A stretch of DNA of 64,000 bases from Azotobacter paspali (GCF_042434745.1 NZ_JBHLSS010000110.1); one strand, 5' to 3'; positions 26,786 to 38,058 are shown, numbered from the stretch's first letter. The notes: generated from the sequence alone by a model not told the origin. Made by a program: numbers and translations.

Positions 26786-28448
26786 ATGCCGCACCACTAG
26801 CAACCTCTCGATGTGACGCCCCTGAGCTCCTGGGAGGCGCTCCGCCAGCATCGCGAAGCCATGCAGTCCTTCCGTATACGCGAGGCCTTCCAGAACGATC
26901 CGCAACGCTTCGACGAGTTCTCCCTGAGCAGCAGTGGCCTGTTTCTCGATTATTCGAAACACCTGCTGACCCAGGAGACCCGCAGTCTACTGATGCGCCT
27001 GGCGCGCGAAGCCGGGCTGGAAAGAGCCATCCATGCGCTGTTCGAAGGCGAAGCGGTGAACGCCTCCGAAGGCCGCCCCGCGCTGCACACCGCGCTGCGC
27101 CGGCCGATCGGCGAGCGCCTGGTGGTCGACGGCGAGAATCTGATTCCCCAGGTGCACCGGGTACTCAACCAGATGACCGAACTAGTCGGCCGCATCCATG
27201 ACCGCCTGTGGCGCGGCTACTCGGAAAACCCATCACCGACGTGGTGAACATCGGCATCGGCGGCTCCTTCCTGGGGCCCCAACTGGTATCCGAGGCCCTG
27301 CTGCCCTTCGCCCAGCACGGCGTGCGCTGCCACTACCTGGCGAACATCGACGGCAGCGAGCTCCATGAATTGTCTTGCCGCCTGCGTGCCGAGACTACCC
27401 TGTTCATCGTCTCCTCGAAATCTTTCGGCACCCTGGAGACCCTGAAGAATGCCCAGGCGGCACGTACCTGGTATCTGGCCCAGGGCGGCACGGAGAGCGA
27501 ACTGCACCGCCACTTCATCGCCGTCTCCAGCAATATCGCGACAGCGGTGGCCTTCGGCATCCGTCAGGAGAACATCTTCCCGATGTGGGACTGGGTTGGC
27601 AAACGCTATTCGCTGTAGTCGGCGATCGGCGTGCCGACCGCGCTGGCCATCGGCATAGCCAACTTCAAAGACCTGCTCTCCGGCGCCTATGCCATAGACC
27701 AGCACTTCCTGAGCGCGCCTTTCGAAAGCAACAGCCGGTATTGCTGGCCATGCTCGGCGTCTGGTACGGCAACTTCTGGGGTGCGCAGAGTCATGCCATC
27801 CTGCCCTACGACCACTATCTGCGGAACATCACCCAGCATCTGCAACAACTGGACATGGAGTCCAACGGCAAAAGCGTGCGCCAGGACGGCAGCCCGGTCT
27901 CCTGCGGGACGGGCCCGGTGATCTGGGGCTGCGTCGGCTGCAACGGCCAACACGCCTACCACCAGTTGCTGCACCAAGGCACCCTGCTGATCCCGGCGGA
28001 CTTTATCGTGCCGGTGGTCAGCCACAACCCGGTGGCCGACCACCACCAGTGGCTGTACGCCAACTGCCTGTCGCAGAGCCAGGCGCTGATGCTCGGCAAG
28101 AGCCGCGAGGAGGCCGAGGTGGAACTGCGCGCCAAGGGCCTGCCGGAGGCGGAAGTGAAGCGCTTGGCACCACACAAGGTGATCCCCGGCAACTGGCCGA
28201 GCAGCACCCTGGTCATGGAACGCGTCAGCCCGCGCCGCCTGGGCGCGCTGGTCGCCCTCTACGAGCACAAGGTATTCGCGCAGAGCATCATCTGGGGTAT
28301 CAATGCCTTCGACCAGTGGGGCGTCGAGTTGGGCAAGGAACTGGGCAAGAACGTCTACCAGCGCCTGACCGGCCATGACGAGTCGCCGGCCGAGGACGCC
28401 TCGACCCAGGGCCTGATCAGCTACTTCCGCGGCCGCCACCGCGGCTGA
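26786..28448 (+). pseudogene. pgi: Decayed glucose-6-phosphate isomerase gene
   Basis: Over its whole length the region encodes a Pseudomonas-type Pgi (about 554 aa), but it is broken in four places. TAG replaces codon 5 (26798-26800). One base is missing near 27224-27230 (GYSE-KPITDVV). TAG replaces the Trp of RYSLW at 27616-27618. One base is missing at about 27733 (FESN-MPVLLAML). Residue changes such as GPVIWGC for GPVIWGG and VGK for VGG are also seen. The C-terminal part (NGQHAYHQLLHQGT, INAFDQWGVELGK, STQGLISYFRGRHRG) is otherwise well preserved, so decay looks recent. GTG 26813 could bypass the first stop but not the rest. Confidence 0.92.
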
Positions 28449-28558
28449 CCAATCCCCGGGCTCAGGTTCCGCCCCGTCTGCGCTCCCCTCCTGCCCCCTC
28501 TTATGCGACTTGAACACAGCGGTCCTCGGGTCCACGCTTAGGTCACCCGCGGATACAC

Positions 28559-28566
28559 AAAAACAA
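28559..28566 (+). promoter_or_regulatory. Hfq/Crc CA motif at the acsA ribosome-binding site
   Basis: AAAAACAA fits the AANAANAA Crc/Hfq motif and runs straight into the AAGGA ribosome-binding site, 10-17 bases before the acsA ATG. Binding there would block translation until CrcZ, encoded at 22044, titrates Hfq/Crc. Confidence 0.6.
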
Positions 28567-28575
28567 GGAACCGCC

Positions 28576-30513
<1,938 letters not shown>

Positions 30514-30549
30514 GCCGAGGCGCCACGAAAGCGGGCAAGGCGGGTGGCA

Positions 30550-30583
30550 GAGCGCCTCACTCCCCTTCAGGGGATAGGCGCTC
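30550..30583. terminator. Long hairpin downstream of acsA
   Basis: An outer stem GAGCGCCT/AGGCGCTC encloses an inner stem TCCCCT/AGGGGA. No T-run follows, so it may be a 3'-end stabiliser or a factor-dependent end rather than a classic terminator. Confidence 0.45.
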
Positions 30584-30652
30584 GGCTTCGGCAATCGGCG
30601 AGCTCATGACATACTCTCGAATAAGCTTGGCCAGAGAAGAAAAGATATTCCC

Positions 30653-33598
30653 ATGCCCAAAGGACTGAAACCCGCCCTCGTTACTCTGGCCGCTGCCCCC
30701 GCCCTCTATGGCCTGTTCGGCTTCCTCGTTCTCCCTGGCGTCGCCCAGCAGGTGATCAATCGGCAACTCCCCCGCTTCGTCACCCAGCCGGCCAACCTGG
30801 AGCGCCTGGAGTTCAATCCTTTCACCCTGGAATTGACACTGCACCGACTGCGCCTCGGTGAAGCGGGCAACGAGCAACTGGGCTTCGAGCGCCTGTACGG
30901 CAAGTTGCAATGGGATAGCTTGTGGAGCGGCCATCTGCATCTGGCCGAATTGCAACTGGAGCGCCCCCATGTGGAAGTGTTGCTCGACAAGCAGGGCGAA
31001 CTGAATCTGGCCCACCTGTTCAAACTCCCGCCGGCCAGCCCCGAACAGGAAGAAGAACCGGCCGGAACCCCTTTCCCGGTGCACCTCGACCGTTTTTTGC
31101 TGAGCGCCGGCCAGATCCATTTCCAGGACCAACAGCCGAGCGAGCCGGTCGAAGTCCGCTATGACGCCCTCCAGCTCGAAGTACGCAATCTCGGCACCTT
31201 GCCGAACGACACCGCCGAACTGACCTTGCAGGCCAGCGGGCCGAATGCCGGCCGGATCGACTGGAGCGGTCAGTTCAGCCTGGTGCCGATGCGCTCTAGC
31301 GGCAAGCTGGGCATCGACCAGGTCGGCCTGGCCATCTGGTGGCCCTACGTGCGGAATTCCGTGCCCCTAGTGCTGGAGAACGGCACGCTCAGCTTGAGCA
31401 GCGACTACCAATTGGATTTGGCGGAAGGTTTTCGCCTGCAGTTGCAGAATGCCGCCCTCAAGCTCGCACCGTTCGCCATCAAGGCGCCGAATGGCCGGCC
31501 TCTCGCCCGCCTGCAGAGCCTGGAGGTCGGCAAGACCTCGCTCGACCTGGCCGAGCGCCGGGTATCGATCGGCCAGGTGCAGGGCCAGGGCCTGGAAACC
31601 TGGGCGGCCCGCGAGGCCGACGGCAAGCTGGATTGGCAGAAATTGTTCGCATCCGGCACACCCGGAAAAACACCGAGCAAAAGCGCCGCCGACGACGCCA
31701 AGCATGAGGCTGGGCAACCCGACGCGCCTGACAAGAAACCCGGCAAGCCCTGGCAGATCGTCCTGGCGGATGTCCGGCTGCGCGGCAGCCGCCTGTATCT
31801 GGCCGACCGGGTGCCAAAGCAGGACGTGGAATTGCTGGTCGGCCCGCTGAATCTCAGCCTGCGCGACTTCGACAGCCTCGGCCAGAGCCCCTTCAGGCTT
31901 GAACTGGACAGCGGCATCGGCCGCCAAGGCCGACTCAAGGCTGCCGGCCAGGTACAACTGAGCCCGCTCGTCGCACAACTGCAAGTCGGCAGCAGCGATC
32001 TGGACCTGCACCTGGCGCAGGCCTATATCGCGCCCTTCGTTCGCCTGGAGCTGCGTAGCGGGCAACTTGACAGCGCCCTGAAGGTCGACCTGAAGGGCGG
32101 CGAAAAGCTGGCCCTGCGAGTCGACGGCCGCGCCAGCGTCAAACAACTGCACATCCTCGATACCCTGAGAAACCGGGATTTCGTCAAGTGGCGCCAGTTG
32201 ACCCTCGAAAACCTCAGCTACCGCCATGACGAGCAACTGAGCATCGAACGGGTTCTGCTCGAACAGCCCTATGCCCGTTTCATCGTCAACGAGGATCTGA
32301 GCACCAACGTCAGCGAACTGCTTATCGCCCAGGAAAAAGAACAGCCGAAGCCGGCCCGCAAGGGCGCACCGAAATCCACGGAACAATCGGCTACCCAGCC
32401 GCTGGGCATCCGTATCGGCACGGTGGAGATCAAGAACGGCTCGGCCAACTTCGCCGACTTCAGCCTGCGGCCCAACTTCGCCACGGCCATCCAGCAACTC
32501 AACGGGCGCATCGGCAGCCTGGACAATCGCCGGCCGAAGCCGGCCAGCGTGGATATCAAGGGTAAGGTGGACCGCTACGCGCCAGTCAGCATCAAGGGCG
32601 AGCTAAATCCCTTCGATCCGCTCGACAGCCTGGACATCGAAACTCGTTTCCAGCGAGTCGAACTGACCACCCTGACTCCCTATTCAGGCAAGTTCGCCGG
32701 CTATCGCATCCGCAAGGGACGCCTCAATCTGGACCTGCACTACCGTATCGCCAAAGGCGCGTTGAATGCCGAGAACAACCTGGTCCTGGAGCAACTGCAA
32801 TTGGGCGAGCAGGTCGACAGCCCGGATGCGGTGGACTTGCCGATCCGCTTGGCAGTGGCCTTGCTGAAGGACAGCCAGGGACGGATCGCCATCGACCTGC
32901 CGGTCCAGGGCGACCTGAACAACCCCCAGTTCAGGGTCATGCCCATCGTCTGGCAGACGCTGCGCAATCTGGTGGTACGCGCGGCACAGGCGCCGTTCAA
33001 GTTCATCGCCGGGCTCGCCGGCGGCGACGCCGACCTCAGTCAAGTCGAGTTCAACCCGGGCAGCAGCGAGCTGGACGCCGCAGCGCGGCGCAGCCTGGAC
33101 GCCCTTGGCAAGGCACTGAAAGAGCGCCCACAATTGCGCCTGGAGATCGAAGGAATGAGCGTCCAGGCCAGCGACGGCCCGCTGATGGCGGAGCGGCGCC
33201 TGGAGCGCGAATACCGGAGCCTCTACTACCGCATCCTGCAACGACAGGGCGAACGCGTGCCGGCCAGCGCCGATGGACTGAAGGTTCCCGACGACGAAAA
33301 GGAGCCGCTACTCGAAGGCATTTACCGTAGCCGCCTGAAACAGCAACCGCCGGCGGAGTGGAAAGAACTGGGCAAGCAAGAACGCACCACCCGGCTGCGC
33401 GAAGCCGTGCTGGCTTCCTGGAGCGACAATACGCTGCTGCTCCGCCAGTTGGCCCAGGCGCGCGCCGCCAGCATCAAGGCTTATCTGGTCGATCAGGCCG
33501 GCCTGGAGGACCAGCGTATTTACCAGTTGGATGTCGGGGTCAGCGAAGCGCCGGCCGGCGAGCGCATCAGCGTCCCGTTGCAACTGGCCGGCGAATGA
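30653..33598 (+). CDS. Large envelope protein with DUF748 (AsmA-like) repeats
   Basis: This 981-aa protein of unknown function has an N-terminal membrane anchor (about residues 8-32), then a long periplasmic region rich in beta-strand patterns typical of AsmA/DUF748 proteins (FNPFTLELTLHRLRLGE, KNGSANFADFSLRPNF). A Lys/Ala-rich linker lies at about 335-365, and near residue 800 there is an OmpA-like stretch (FNPGSSELDAAARRSLDALG). AsmA-type proteins are proposed lipid conduits between the membranes; that role here is inference. The stop overlaps the next gene. Confidence 0.8.
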   Translation: MPKGLKPALVTLAAAPALYGLFGFLVLPGVAQQVINRQLPRFVTQPANLERLEFNPFTLELTLHRLRLGEAGNEQLGFERLYGKLQWDSLWSGHLHLAELQLERPHVEVLLDKQGELNLAHLFKLPPASPEQEEEPAGTPFPVHLDRFLLSAGQIHFQDQQPSEPVEVRYDALQLEVRNLGTLPNDTAELTLQASGPNAGRIDWSGQFSLVPMRSSGKLGIDQVGLAIWWPYVRNSVPLVLENGTLSLSSDYQLDLAEGFRLQLQNAALKLAPFAIKAPNGRPLARLQSLEVGKTSLDLAERRVSIGQVQGQGLETWAAREADGKLDWQKLFASGTPGKTPSKSAADDAKHEAGQPDAPDKKPGKPWQIVLADVRLRGSRLYLADRVPKQDVELLVGPLNLSLRDFDSLGQSPFRLELDSGIGRQGRLKAAGQVQLSPLVAQLQVGSSDLDLHLAQAYIAPFVRLELRSGQLDSALKVDLKGGEKLALRVDGRASVKQLHILDTLRNRDFVKWRQLTLENLSYRHDEQLSIERVLLEQPYARFIVNEDLSTNVSELLIAQEKEQPKPARKGAPKSTEQSATQPLGIRIGTVEIKNGSANFADFSLRPNFATAIQQLNGRIGSLDNRRPKPASVDIKGKVDRYAPVSIKGELNPFDPLDSLDIETRFQRVELTTLTPYSGKFAGYRIRKGRLNLDLHYRIAKGALNAENNLVLEQLQLGEQVDSPDAVDLPIRLAVALLKDSQGRIAIDLPVQGDLNNPQFRVMPIVWQTLRNLVVRAAQAPFKFIAGLAGGDADLSQVEFNPGSSELDAAARRSLDALGKALKERPQLRLEIEGMSVQASDGPLMAERRLEREYRSLYYRILQRQGERVPASADGLKVPDDEKEPLLEGIYRSRLKQQPPAEWKELGKQERTTRLREAVLASWSDNTLLLRQLAQARAASIKAYLVDQAGLEDQRIYQLDVGVSEAPAGERISVPLQLAGE

Positions 33599-33909
33599 TG
33601 GCACACATAAATTCATTCCGCCTGTCCGCCGCCTTGTTCGGCCTGTTGCCATCTCTGCTCCCGGCCGCCACCCTGCGCTGCGACAACCGGCTGATCAGTA
33701 CTGGCGACTCCACCTACGAAGTCCTCGCCAAATGTGGCGAGCCGGTCAGCCGCGAGCCACTTGGCTGTCGCGAGTGGCACGACGACTGGGGCACCTACCA
33801 TGAACCGACGCGGGAGGGATGGGTATATGGTCCGCGCAACGGCATGCACTACTTTCTGCGCTTCGAAGGCAACCGCCTGGTCGACATCGACAGTCGGCGC
33901 CTCCAATGA
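33598..33909 (+). CDS. Small exported DUF2845 protein
   Basis: This 103-aa protein has a signal peptide ending near LLPAA, then the DUF2845 pattern LRCDNRLISTGDSTYEVLAKCGEPVSRE with three Cys residues in the mature part. Function is unknown. The start is ATG 33598 or 33595; both overlap the TGA of the DUF748 gene, so translation is coupled and the two products may work together in the periplasm. It is followed by a terminator shared with pnp. Confidence 0.82.
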   Translation: MAHINSFRLSAALFGLLPSLLPAATLRCDNRLISTGDSTYEVLAKCGEPVSREPLGCREWHDDWGTYHEPTREGWVYGPRNGMHYFLRFEGNRLVDIDSRRLQ

Positions 33910-33934
33910 AAAGCGATTGTGCACCGGAACGAAT

Positions 33935-33961
33935 GAGGGCCCCGTAAGGCCCTCGTCTTTC
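33935..33961. terminator. Shared terminator between convergent DUF2845 gene and pnp
   Basis: A 7-bp stem GAGGGCC/GGCCCTC (33935-33954) has a 6-base loop. Rightward it is followed by GTCTTTCCC; leftward by CATTCGTTCC. It sits between the two stop codons and probably serves both strands. Confidence 0.7.
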
Positions 33962-33980
33962 CCTTTCACGAGTGCGGCGA

Positions 33981-36089
33981 TCAGACGCCGGATGCTTCGG
34001 CAGCGGCGACGTCCTTAATCGACAGCTTGATGCGGCCACGGTTGTCCACATCGAGTACCAGCACCTTCACCTCCTGGCCCTCCTTGAGTACGTCGGTGAC
34101 CTTCTCGATACGCTGGTCGCTGATCTGCGAGATATGTACCAAGCCATCCTTGCCCGGCAGGATATTGACGAAGGCTCCGAAGTCGACGATGCGCTCGACC
34201 TTGCCGACATAGATCTTGCCGATCTCGGCTTCGGCGGTGATGGACAGCACGCGCTGCTTGGCCGCCTCCGCCGCTTCGCGGGTTTCGCCGAAGATCTTGA
34301 TCGAACCGTCGTCCTCGATGTCAATGGAGGCCTTGGTTTCCTCGCAGATGGCGCGGATGGTGGCCCCCCCCTTGCCGATCACATCGCGGATCTTGTCCTG
34401 GTCGATCTTCATCGACAACATGGTCGGCGCGTTGGAGGACAGCTCGCTACGCGACTGGCCGATCACCTGGCCCATCTGACCAAGGATGTGCAGGCGGGCC
34501 TCCAGTGCCTGGTTCAGGGCGATCTCCATGATTTCCTCGGTGATGCCCTGGATCTTGATGTCCATCTGCAGCGCGGTGACACCAGCGGCGGTGCCGGCAA
34601 CCTTGAAGTCCATGTCGCCCAGATGATCCTCGTCGCCGAGGATGTCGGTCAGTACGGCGAATTTCTCGCCTTCCTTGACCAGCCCCATGGCGATACCGGC
34701 CACCGGTGCCTTCATCGGCACGCCGGCATCCATCAGCGCGAGCGAGGCACCACAGACCGATGCCATTGAGCTGGAACCGTTGGATTCGGTGATTTCCGAT
34801 ACCACGCGCACGGTGTAGGGGAAGCTGTCGTCCTTCGGCAGCATGGCCTGCACGCCACGGCGGGCCAGACGACCATGACCGATCTCGCGGCGACCGGCGC
34901 TGCCCATGCGACCGCACTCGCCGACCGAGAACGGCGGGAAGTTGTAGTGCAGCATGAAGCTGTCCTTGCGCTCGCCTTCCAAGGTGTCGAGCACCTGGGC
35001 ATCGCGCGCGGTGCCCAGGGTGGCCACCACCAGCGCCTGAGTTTCGCCACGAGTGAACAAAGCCGAGCCGTGGGTCTTCGGCAGGACGCCAACTTCGATC
35101 TTCAGCGGACGTACGGTGCGGTTGTCACGACCGTCGATCCGCGGTTTGCCGTCGACGATGTTCTGACGCACGGTCCGGTACTCGATCAGACCGAAGGCCT
35201 CCTTGACCTCGGCGACGGATGGCTGTCCCTCCGCATCGCCAGCCAGCCGGGCGATGGTCTGCTCGCGCAGCTCATCCAGGCGGCCATAGCGCTCCTGCTT
35301 GACGGTGATGGTGTAGGCTTGCGAGATGGCCTCGCCGAATTCGGCGCGGATGGCCTCGAGCAGCGCGGTGTTCTCGACCGGCGGCTGCCAGTCCCAGGCC
35401 GACCGACCGGCCTCGGCAGCGAACTCCTTGATGGCCTGGATCACCGCCTGGAACTCTTCATGAGCGAACAGCACGGCGCCGAGCATCTGGTCCTCGGTCA
35501 GCTCTTCGGCTTCGGACTCGACCATCAGCACGGCGGACTCGGTACCGGCCACCACCATGTCGAGGCGGGAAGCCTTGAGCTGCTCGTAGCTGGGGTTGAG
35601 TAGATAGCCGGTTTCCTCGTGGAAACCCACGCGAGCGGCACCGATCGGACCGTTGAAGGGAATACCGGAGACGGCCAGAGCGGCCGAGGTGCCGATCATC
35701 GAGGCGATATCCGGATCGGTCTTCTTGCTGGTGGACAGCACAGTGCAGATCACCTGCACCTCGTTCATGAAGCCCTCGGGGAACAATGGGCGGATCGGCC
35801 GGTCGATCAGGCGCGAAGTCAGGGTTTCCTTCTCGGAAGGACGGCCTTCGCGCTTGAAGAAACCGCCGGGAATGCGGCCGGCGGCGTAAGTCTTTTCCTG
35901 ATAGTGCACGGACAGCGGGAAGAAGCCCTTGCCCGGATCGGCCTGCTTGGCGGCGACCACGGTGACCAGCACGGTCACCTCATCGTCGATGGTGACCAGC
36001 ACGGCCCCGGAGGCCTGGCGGGCGATGCGGCCGGTCTCCAGGGTAACGGTCGACTGACCGAACTGGAATGTTTTGATAACCGGATTCAC
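33981..36089 (-). CDS. pnp: Polyribonucleotide nucleotidyltransferase (PNPase)
   Basis: This 3'-to-5' phosphorolytic exoribonuclease and degradosome component is predicted at 702 aa. It has two RNase PH domains (the second with SAGRREIGHG), a KH domain (IRDVIGKGGATIR) and an S1 domain (GKIYVGKVERIVDFGAFVNILPG). I start it at GTG 36087-36089 (NPVIKTFQFG), with AAGGA seven bases upstream; the upstream open frame runs through an intergenic repeat and is not coding. Last gene of the rimP-nusA-infB-rbfA-truB-rpsO-pnp operon. Confidence 0.96.
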   Translation of the reverse strand: MNPVIKTFQFGQSTVTLETGRIARQASGAVLVTIDDEVTVLVTVVAAKQADPGKGFFPLSVHYQEKTYAAGRIPGGFFKREGRPSEKETLTSRLIDRPIRPLFPEGFMNEVQVICTVLSTSKKTDPDIASMIGTSAALAVSGIPFNGPIGAARVGFHEETGYLLNPSYEQLKASRLDMVVAGTESAVLMVESEAEELTEDQMLGAVLFAHEEFQAVIQAIKEFAAEAGRSAWDWQPPVENTALLEAIRAEFGEAISQAYTITVKQERYGRLDELREQTIARLAGDAEGQPSVAEVKEAFGLIEYRTVRQNIVDGKPRIDGRDNRTVRPLKIEVGVLPKTHGSALFTRGETQALVVATLGTARDAQVLDTLEGERKDSFMLHYNFPPFSVGECGRMGSAGRREIGHGRLARRGVQAMLPKDDSFPYTVRVVSEITESNGSSSMASVCGASLALMDAGVPMKAPVAGIAMGLVKEGEKFAVLTDILGDEDHLGDMDFKVAGTAAGVTALQMDIKIQGITEEIMEIALNQALEARLHILGQMGQVIGQSRSELSSNAPTMLSMKIDQDKIRDVIGKGGATIRAICEETKASIDIEDDGSIKIFGETREAAEAAKQRVLSITAEAEIGKIYVGKVERIVDFGAFVNILPGKDGLVHISQISDQRIEKVTDVLKEGQEVKVLVLDVDNRGRIKLSIKDVAAAEASGV

Positions 36090-36185
36090 GGTATTTTCCT
36101 TCTCTATTGTTGCCTTGGGGAAATCCTCAGGAAGTCGGGAGTCGGACCCGAAGACGCCTCCTGAAAAACCGGAAGCCGAAAGCAA

Positions 36186-36242
36186 GAAGCTGGAAGCAAG
36201 CCCGATGTCCCGCTTCCAGCCCCTCACTTGCAGCTTCCAGCT
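36186..36242. repeat. Inverted repeat between rpsO and pnp
   Basis: AGCTGGAAGC (36188-36197) and its exact complement GCTTCCAGCT (36233-36242) flank a 35-base interval containing a third arm GCTTCCAGC (36212-36220). The same 10-base arms recur at 37991-38043. Confidence 0.7.
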
Positions 36243-36253
36243 CGATGCACGTC

Positions 36254-36523
36254 TTAGCGACGCAGACCCAGACGACCGATCAGGGTGCTGTAACGAGTGG
36301 TGTCCTTACCCTTCAGGTAGTCCAGCAGCTTGCGGCGCTGGTTGACCATACGGATCAGACCGCGACGGGAGTGGTGATCCTTGCCGTTGGCCTTGAAGTG
36401 GTCCTGCAGCTTGTTGATATTGGCAGTCAGCAGGGCAACCTGCACTTCCGGAGAACCGGTATCGCCTTCAGCTTGCTTGTACTCGTTAACGATCTGGGCT
36501 TTTTCTTCAACGGTGAGTGCCAT
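36254..36523 (-). CDS. rpsO: 30S ribosomal protein S15
   Basis: This 89-aa primary 16S rRNA-binding protein of the small subunit has the S15 signature LTANINKLQDHFKANGKDHHSRRGL. The start at ATG 36521-36523 gives MALTVEEKAQ, the family N-terminus. It lies between truB and pnp, as in most gamma-proteobacteria, where S15 represses its own translation and RNase E/PNPase act on the joint mRNA. Confidence 0.97.
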   Translation of the reverse strand: MALTVEEKAQIVNEYKQAEGDTGSPEVQVALLTANINKLQDHFKANGKDHHSRRGLIRMVNQRRKLLDYLKGKDTTRYSTLIGRLGLRR

Positions 36524-36655
36524 GATGGGCATCCTCTTTATCGGGAAACCGTGTGGGCCAATGCGGCGCCGGACGGCTTCAGCAGGCCGGGAATGGCTTC
36601 CCGTGTTTGAGAAAAGAGGCATGACCGTGCCTGCTGACAGCCACCCTCGCATCGG

Positions 36656-37573
36656 TCATTCCGACCGAATCAGTCGACGCGGCGCGATGCGCCCGTCGTC
36701 GCCCACTTCACCGATACCGATGAAGCGGCCCGTATGATCCTGCACCCGCACCATGCCGAACTTCGGCGACTGCGGCGCGCGCACCGGCTGCCCGTGCAGC
36801 CAGTAATAGCTGCTGTGCTCGGAGAGCTGCAGCAACGGCCAATGCTCCAGACCGCTGTCCGCCGGCAGCAGGAAAGGGTCGAGCGCCTCGCTACCACCTT
36901 CGGCATGGGCCTGCTCAAGGGCCGCGAGGCTGACCGTCCGGGCCAGCCCGAAAGGTCCGGCCTGGGTCCTGTGCAACTCCGCGACGTGCGCTCCGAATCC
37001 GAGCACCTGGCCGATGTCCTCGACCAGGGAACGCACATAGGTGCCCTTGCTGCAAGCCACCGCCAGCCGCGCGAACGGTGGCTCGAAGGCCAGCAGTTCC
37101 AGGCGCGCAATAGTAACAGAACGTGCTTCGCGCTCCACCACCTCGCCGGCCCTGGCCAGCTTGTAGAGCGGCTGCCCGTCACGTTTGAGCGCCGAGTACA
37201 TGGGCGGGACCTGGCTGATCTCGCCGCGGAAATCCGCCAGTACCGACTCCAGCGCATCGCGCCCGAGCTGCACGTCACGTCGCTCGAGCACCTCACCCTC
37301 GGCGTCGCCGGTAGTCGTGGTCACGCCGAGGTGCATCAGGGTCTCGTAACCCTTGTCGGCATCCAGCAGGTACTGGGAAAATTTGGTCGCCTCGCCGAAA
37401 CACAGCGGCAGCACACCGGTGGCCAACGGGTCGAGGCTACCGGTATGCCCGGCCTTCTCGGCGTTCAAAAGCCAGCGCACCTTCTGCAACGCGGCGTTGG
37501 AGGTCAGTCCATGCGGCTTGTCGAGGACCAGGATGCCGTCGACCTTGCGGCGGATACGTTTACCCTGGGTCAC
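36656..37573 (-). CDS. truB: tRNA pseudouridine(55) synthase
   Basis: This enzyme makes the pseudouridine at position 55 in the tRNA T-loop. The 305-aa protein has catalytic D48 in GHTGSLDPLATGVLP and the KGTYVRSLVEDIG motif. The start is GTG 37571-37573, three bases after the rbfA stop, with GAGGAG in the last codons of rbfA as ribosome-binding site. That makes it coupled to rbfA. Confidence 0.95.
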   Translation of the reverse strand: MTQGKRIRRKVDGILVLDKPHGLTSNAALQKVRWLLNAEKAGHTGSLDPLATGVLPLCFGEATKFSQYLLDADKGYETLMHLGVTTTTGDAEGEVLERRDVQLGRDALESVLADFRGEISQVPPMYSALKRDGQPLYKLARAGEVVEREARSVTIARLELLAFEPPFARLAVACSKGTYVRSLVEDIGQVLGFGAHVAELHRTQAGPFGLARTVSLAALEQAHAEGGSEALDPFLLPADSGLEHWPLLQLSEHSSYYWLHGQPVRAPQSPKFGMVRVQDHTGRFIGIGEVGDDGRIAPRRLIRSE

Positions 37574-37576
37574 ACG

Positions 37577-37966
37577 TCACTCCTCGCCCTTGCCTGTATG
37601 CAGCCGATCTTCGGCCACGGCACGCTCGATCAGCGCCGACAGCTCGACGCCCCGGCGAACGCTCGCGTCATAGCTGAAGTGCAGTTGCGGTACGCTGCGC
37701 AACTTCATCGACTTGCCCAGTTGCATGCGTAAAAAACTAGCTGCCTCGTGGAGAATCTCCAGGTTTCGCTCGATCTCGTCGGCGCTGTCCTCCTTGCCCA
37801 TGACGGTGATGAACACCTTGGCATGGGACAAGTCACGCGCCACCTCCACTGCCGTCACGGTGATCATTCCGAGGCGCGGATCCTTAATCTCGCGCTGAAT
37901 CAGAAAGGACAGCTCACGCTGCATCTGATCGCCGATGCGCTGGGTGCGACTGTAGTCTTTGGCCAT
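37577..37966 (-). CDS. rbfA: 30S ribosome-binding factor A
   Basis: This 129-aa single KH-like domain protein acts in late 30S maturation, binding near the 5' helix of 16S rRNA. It opens with YSRTQRIGDQMQRELSFLIQREIKDPRLGMITV and contains the LHFSYDASVRRG motif. It sits between infB and truB as usual, with an inverted repeat in the 92-base infB-rbfA gap. Confidence 0.95.
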   Translation of the reverse strand: MAKDYSRTQRIGDQMQRELSFLIQREIKDPRLGMITVTAVEVARDLSHAKVFITVMGKEDSADEIERNLEILHEAASFLRMQLGKSMKLRSVPQLHFSYDASVRRGVELSALIERAVAEDRLHTGKGEE

Positions 37967-37988
37967 ATTTCGCCTCTCAAATAAGCCA

Positions 37989-38045
37989 AAAGCTGGAAGC
38001 CGCCCCCGGAAACCTGCCGGCCTCCGGATTCGCGCTTCCAGCTTC
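37989..38045. repeat. Inverted repeat between infB and rbfA
   Basis: AGCTGGAAGC (37991-38000) and GCTTCCAGCT (38034-38043) flank 33 bases. These are the same arms and nearly the same spacing as the copy between rpsO and pnp. Confidence 0.7.
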
Positions 38046-38058
38046 GTGCTTGCGCGCG

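Noticed and set aside
26786..28448. Programmed frameshifting or stop-codon readthrough rescuing pgi
   Set aside because: Two TAG codons plus two separate single-base losses, none with a slippery sequence and stimulator, make recoding far less likely than decay. Sequencing error at all four sites is possible but improbable.
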